Shown in pieces: positions 5,577 to 8,022 of a DNA stretch of 8,022 bases. The stretch is from Methylococcales bacterium (GTDB lineage: Bacteria; Pseudomonadota; Gammaproteobacteria; Methylococcales; Methylomonadaceae). The stretch's first letter is position 1. Each line of letters starts with the position of its first letter. Location: positions 1 through 8,022 of the forward strand of contig SHZG01000104.1 in NCBI GenBank assembly GCA_009692395.1, read 5' to 3'. The position numbers and the translations under genes were made by a program. The notes beneath the pieces are model-generated. The model was not told where the DNA came from. It searched no databases and worked only from the letters and a program-made list of their open reading frames with translations.

Positions 5577-7492
5577 TATTCATTCTCTTGTTGGAAAAAT
5601 GCCTGTACATCGGCAATATCACGCGTGCGGCGCATCGGCGGCACACTATCTAAAAATATCTGCCCGTAGGCTTTTTTTAACAAACGGGGATCGCATATCA
5701 TCAACACGCCTTTATCTTCGACATCACGAATCAAACGTCCAATGCCTTGACGCAACGCAATCACCGCCGTCGGTACTTGATAATCCATAAAGGCATTTTT
5801 GCCTTGTTGGGTCATGGCATCTAAACGGGCTTTTAACACGGGATCGAATGGCGACGCAAACGGTAGTTTATCAATAATCACGCACGATAACGCCTCACCG
5901 CGTACATCCACGCCTTCCCAAAAACTCGATGTACCTAATAATACCGCGTTACCCGCTGTTTCAAATTGTTCTAGCAAGCGATTTTTCGACACCGTTCCTT
6001 GCACCAACAACGGATAATCTAATTTGCCTTCCAACAATTCAGCGGCTTGTTTTAAAGCGCGGTGACTAGTAAACAGAAAAAACGCCCGTCCACGACTGGC
6101 TTGCAACACAGGAATAGCAAACTCAACTAGACGGGGAATGCAATCAACATCATTTGGTTGCGGTAAATTTTTTGGATGATAAAACAAGGCTTGTTTGGCA
6201 AAATCAAACGGGCTTTCCCAGCTGTCACTCGCTGCATTACTTAAGCCTAAATTATCAGAAAAATGCTCAAACCGATTCGCCACGCTGAGCGTCGCGGAGG
6301 TAAAAATCCACGTTGCCGAATGTTGCTGCATAAAACTTTGAAATTCACTGGCGATATTCAGCGGTGTGCGATTTAAGCTAAACGTCCGTTTATGCGTTTC
6401 ATACCAGCGTATCCATTTATTATCCGCAGGCTTGAGCATCAATTCCAATTGCCCGATGAGTTCATCACTGCGTTTATGACAGGCTTCCAGCCCTTTGGTT
6501 TTTACCGACGCGATTTTTAACTGCTCAGTCAGGCGTACTAACTGGTTTTGCACCGCTGTTAAAGCCGCCATTATTTTGGGATTGTTTTCAATCTCGTGCC
6601 ACTCGCCGCGTTTTTGTTCCACACCAAACGCAAGCCGCAAATCTTTTACTTCGTGTTCCAGCGTTTCAGCGGCAGTACACAAATCAGGAATATCGGTGGC
6701 ATCTTTAAAAAATTCCACTAGCGCGTCTTCAGCTAACTCACTGAACTGTTTCGCGCCCACGGTAACGCCTAAAAAATTACTCGCCGTGTCCGCGAGTTGA
6801 TGTGCTTCATCAATAATAACCACATCAGAAGTGGGTAATAATTCCCCAAAACCGCCATCACGCAACGACCAATCAGCACACAACACATGATGATTCACCA
6901 CTAAAATATCGGCTTCTTTGGCTTTCTTCCTTGCCTGCACCAAAAAACAAGTATCGTAATCATCACAATCCGAGCCTAAACAATTATCCAGCGTCGAAGT
7001 CGCATGAAACCACACAGGCTCAGTATCAGCCACCGTCGCCATCTCCGCAATATCACCTGTGACCGTGCGTTTTGCCCACGCACTAATTTTCGCCAAGGCT
7101 TTGGCATCGAATTGACTAAAACCAATGTGTGAAGTCAGCGAGTTTTCTAGCCGATAAGTACACAGATAATTAGCCCGTCCTTTTAACAACGTAGCCACAA
7201 ACGGTTGATTAAGCGCACGGCGAATCAGCGGCAAGTCTTTATTAAACAGTTGATCTTGCAGGTTTTTCGTCCCTGTCGAAATAATCACTTTCTTACCCGA
7301 TAAAATCGCAGGCACTAAATAAGCAAACGTCTTACCCGTCCCCGTGCCTGCTTCAGCAATTAAATGTTGTTGGCTATTTATCGCTTTTTCAATCGCCTCC
7401 GCCATTTCCAACTGCGCCGCGCGTGGCTGATAACCTTTGATAATTTTGGCTAACGCGCCATTGAGTTTAAAAAATGAAGTGAGTGCTGTCAA
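5576..7492 (-). CDS. yoaA: ATP-dependent helicase, YoaA/DinG family (XPD-like, Fe-S)
   Basis: Superfamily 2 5'-3' DNA helicase related to DinG and XPD. In E. coli, YoaA works with the polymerase III chi subunit in repairing stalled forks. From the chosen TTG (7492) it is 638 residues (E. coli YoaA 636). Visible motifs: Q-like GYQPRAAQ (20-27), Walker A GTGTGKT (49-55), DEAH box (228-231), SATL (motif III region), the strand FWEGVDVRGEAL, and motif VI RQGIGRLIR (581-589). Four cysteines at 111, 171, 176 and 182 match the iron-sulfur cluster. No ATG or GTG is available; the frame is open to a second TTG at 7546 (656 residues). The 7492 start fits family length; neither has a clear Shine-Dalgarno sequence. 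It leads the operon with tsaB. Confidence 0.88.
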   Translation of the reverse strand: MTALTSFFKLNGALAKIIKGYQPRAAQLEMAEAIEKAINSQQHLIAEAGTGTGKTFAYLVPAILSGKKVIISTGTKNLQDQLFNKDLPLIRRALNQPFVATLLKGRANYLCTYRLENSLTSHIGFSQFDAKALAKISAWAKRTVTGDIAEMATVADTEPVWFHATSTLDNCLGSDCDDYDTCFLVQARKKAKEADILVVNHHVLCADWSLRDGGFGELLPTSDVVIIDEAHQLADTASNFLGVTVGAKQFSELAEDALVEFFKDATDIPDLCTAAETLEHEVKDLRLAFGVEQKRGEWHEIENNPKIMAALTAVQNQLVRLTEQLKIASVKTKGLEACHKRSDELIGQLELMLKPADNKWIRWYETHKRTFSLNRTPLNIASEFQSFMQQHSATWIFTSATLSVANRFEHFSDNLGLSNAASDSWESPFDFAKQALFYHPKNLPQPNDVDCIPRLVEFAIPVLQASRGRAFFLFTSHRALKQAAELLEGKLDYPLLVQGTVSKNRLLEQFETAGNAVLLGTSSFWEGVDVRGEALSCVIIDKLPFASPFDPVLKARLDAMTQQGKNAFMDYQVPTAVIALRQGIGRLIRDVEDKGVLMICDPRLLKKAYGQIFLDSVPPMRRTRDIADVQAFFQQENE

Positions 7493-7566
7493 GGAAGTGT
7501 TGCCGTACTGAGAATTAAAGCGTGCAGTGTAGGATAGTAATAGCAAGAATGCTACCCAGTTACTAG

Positions 7567-7595
7567 GTTATATGGTAGTTTCGGGTGATTTTTAA
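7567..7595 (-). promoter_or_regulatory. Candidate sigma-70 promoter for the yoaA operon
   Basis: On the minus strand, TTAAAA (7595-7590) and TATAAC (7572-7567) are 17 bases apart and match the -35 and -10 consensus at 4 of 6 and 5 of 6 positions. Transcription would begin near 7560, giving a short leader to the TTG at 7546 or about 68 bases to the TTG at 7492. There is no other evidence, and the region is AT-rich. Confidence 0.35.
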
Positions 7596-7607
7596 CTAGC
7601 AATAGGT

Positions 7608-7621
7608 TACTGTACCCAGTA
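7608..7621. promoter_or_regulatory. Palindrome in the divergent promoter region, possible operator
   Basis: TACTG-TACC-CAGTA is a perfect inverted repeat with a four-base centre. It lies between the candidate yoaA promoter and the extended -10 of the divergent ParB-like gene. The right half contains TACCCAGT (7613-7620), which recurs as a direct repeat at 7553-7560, on the other side of the yoaA promoter. The half-sites look like those of a LexA box but the spacing is 4 instead of 10, so I do not call it one. The binding protein is unknown. Confidence 0.3.
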
Positions 7622-7653
7622 TTGCACCATTTCCGCATAGGCTACTCTGTAGC

Positions 7654-7662
7654 TGTTATAAT
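7654..7662 (+). promoter_or_regulatory. Extended -10 promoter for the ParB-like gene
   Basis: TGTTATAAT is a full match to an extended -10 element (TGnTATAAT). Such promoters do not need a good -35, and none is seen. The predicted start of transcription, near 7669, leaves a leader of about a dozen bases before the TTG start at 7681, which has no clear Shine-Dalgarno sequence. Confidence 0.4.
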
Positions 7663-7680
7663 TTACTGAAACCACATTAT

Positions 7681-7881
7681 TTGAAATATTGGAATAACCA
7701 TGAAATCAAAAAAGTCAATCTAAAAAACATTTTTTTAGATCCCAATCATTTTAGGCTACATGGTCATGGTAAATATCAATCTGTAGATACCAAAGACTAC
7801 AAAAATGTAATGGTACAGAAGAGGACGTATAACATGATCCTCGAAGGTGATCGAAGGGAAGGTATTAAGGATCTGGTATAG
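7681..7881 (+). pseudogene. ParB-like (ParB/Srx N-terminal domain) protein, truncated by IS630 element
   Basis: The 66-residue product has the look of the first part of a ParB/sulfiredoxin-fold protein: VNLKNIFLDPNHFRL (residues 12-26) matches the 'I-x-LDPN-x-R' opening strand and loop of ParB-like domains, and QKRTYNMILEG...IKDLV (47-66) resembles the following helix before the nucleotide-binding part. In complete relatives a strand and a GxxR-type motif follow; here the frame ends in TAG at 7879-7881, exactly where the IS630-like sequence seems to begin. TA at 7879-7880 fits the IS630 target, so the stop is probably made by the insertion. The start is a TTG, the only usual start codon after the extended -10; there is no ATG in frame. 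Members of this fold act in plasmid partition, gene regulation or restriction-like systems; which of these applied here cannot be told. The match is from memory. Confidence 0.5.
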
Positions 7882-8022
7882 CCAAAGCAAAATAAAATGA
7901 TTTAAAAGAGCTGAGAGAACAGTGTATCAGTGGAGCAGTTTTTCTTTCTTCTAAGTGCTTTAGCTTGCGCCCATTTGTGTTCAATAGGATTTAAGTCAGG
8001 TGAATAAGGCGGCAAGAATTCC
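7879..8022 (-). mobile_element. IS630-family insertion element, 3' end
   Basis: Begins at or near a TA dinucleotide directly after the truncated ParB-like frame and runs out of the window with a transposase C-terminus. The tip reads GCCAAAGCAAAATAAAATG inward from TA and may be the terminal inverted repeat; its partner lies outside the window. I see no clear match between this tip and the element end near base 265. Confidence 0.65.
7902..8022 (-). CDS. IS630-family transposase, C-terminal end (partial)
   Basis: Read on the minus strand from 8021, the last 39 codons include LPPYSPDLNPIEHKWAQAKA, the best conserved part of IS630/Tc1-type transposases; the Glu of NPIEHKW is the last residue of the DDE catalytic triad. 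The frame ends in TAA at 7904-7902. No stops interrupt the visible part, but most of the protein lies beyond the window edge, so whether this copy is intact cannot be judged. It has the same orientation as the transposase fragment at 1-249, but the two show different parts of the protein, so I cannot tell whether they are copies of the same element. Confidence 0.85.
   Translation of the reverse strand, partial: EFLPPYSPDLNPIEHKWAQAKALRRKKNCSTDTLFSQLF

Noticed and set aside
5473..6800. Several plus-strand open frames (for example 5473-5790, 5799-6017, 6495-6800)
   Set aside because: They lie antisense to the tsaB and helicase frames, which carry clear conserved motifs, and have no ribosome sites or recognisable domains.
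7469..7495. TTGACA (minus strand, 7492-7487) followed 17 bases later by TAAACT as a promoter
   Set aside because: It lies at or inside the start of the helicase gene; transcription from it would lose the conserved GYQPRAAQ segment, since the next methionine comes after it.
7608..7621. A LexA box upstream of the helicase
   Set aside because: The half-sites TACTG and CAGTA fit, but they are 4 bases apart rather than 10, so LexA would not be expected to bind.

Overview
The window is a piece of a gammaproteobacterial chromosome. The proteins resemble those of E. coli and Pseudomonas closely (DnaJ, DapB, Dtd, TsaB, a YoaA-type helicase, a TolC-type channel), and the yoaA-tsaB adjacency is the same as in E. 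coli. The AT-leaning sequence, small palindromic repeats and decaying IS630 copies would fit a sulfur-oxidising lineage such as Beggiatoa or Thiothrix, but that placement is a guess from style and not from a marker gene.

Layout. Bases 1-249 (minus) hold the N-terminal part of an IS630-family transposase with an in-frame stop. It abuts bases 268-1113 (plus), the C-terminal half of a TolC-family outer-membrane protein that has lost its start and also carries an internal amber codon. The intact dtd gene (1110-1547, plus) overlaps the end of that pseudogene by four bases. A palindrome at 1563-1591 separates dtd from the convergent pair dnaJ-dapB (3545 down to 1607, minus). A gene-free stretch of about 320 bases (3546-3866) holds a possible dnaJ promoter and two inverted copies of a double-hairpin repeat. 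Next comes a tightly packed minus-strand operon of four genes read 7492 to 3867: yoaA-type helicase, tsaB, an EVE-domain protein and a DUF1415 protein. Divergent from it, the start of a ParB-like gene (7681-7881, plus) runs into the 3' end of a second IS630-family element (about 7879-8022).

How the genes relate. The central block is housekeeping: protein folding (dnaJ), lysine and cell-wall precursor synthesis (dapB), tRNA quality control (dtd removes D-amino acids from tRNA; tsaB helps make t6A) and genome maintenance (the helicase). The edges are where change has happened: each edge has an IS630-family end, and each of those ends truncates the gene next to it (tolC-like on the left, ParB-like on the right). 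I see no complete new defence or biosynthetic system. The points most worth a second look are the inverted double-hairpin repeat with compensatory stem changes, the ParB-like gene cut by an IS, and the conserved-looking helicase/tsaB/EVE/DUF1415 operon.
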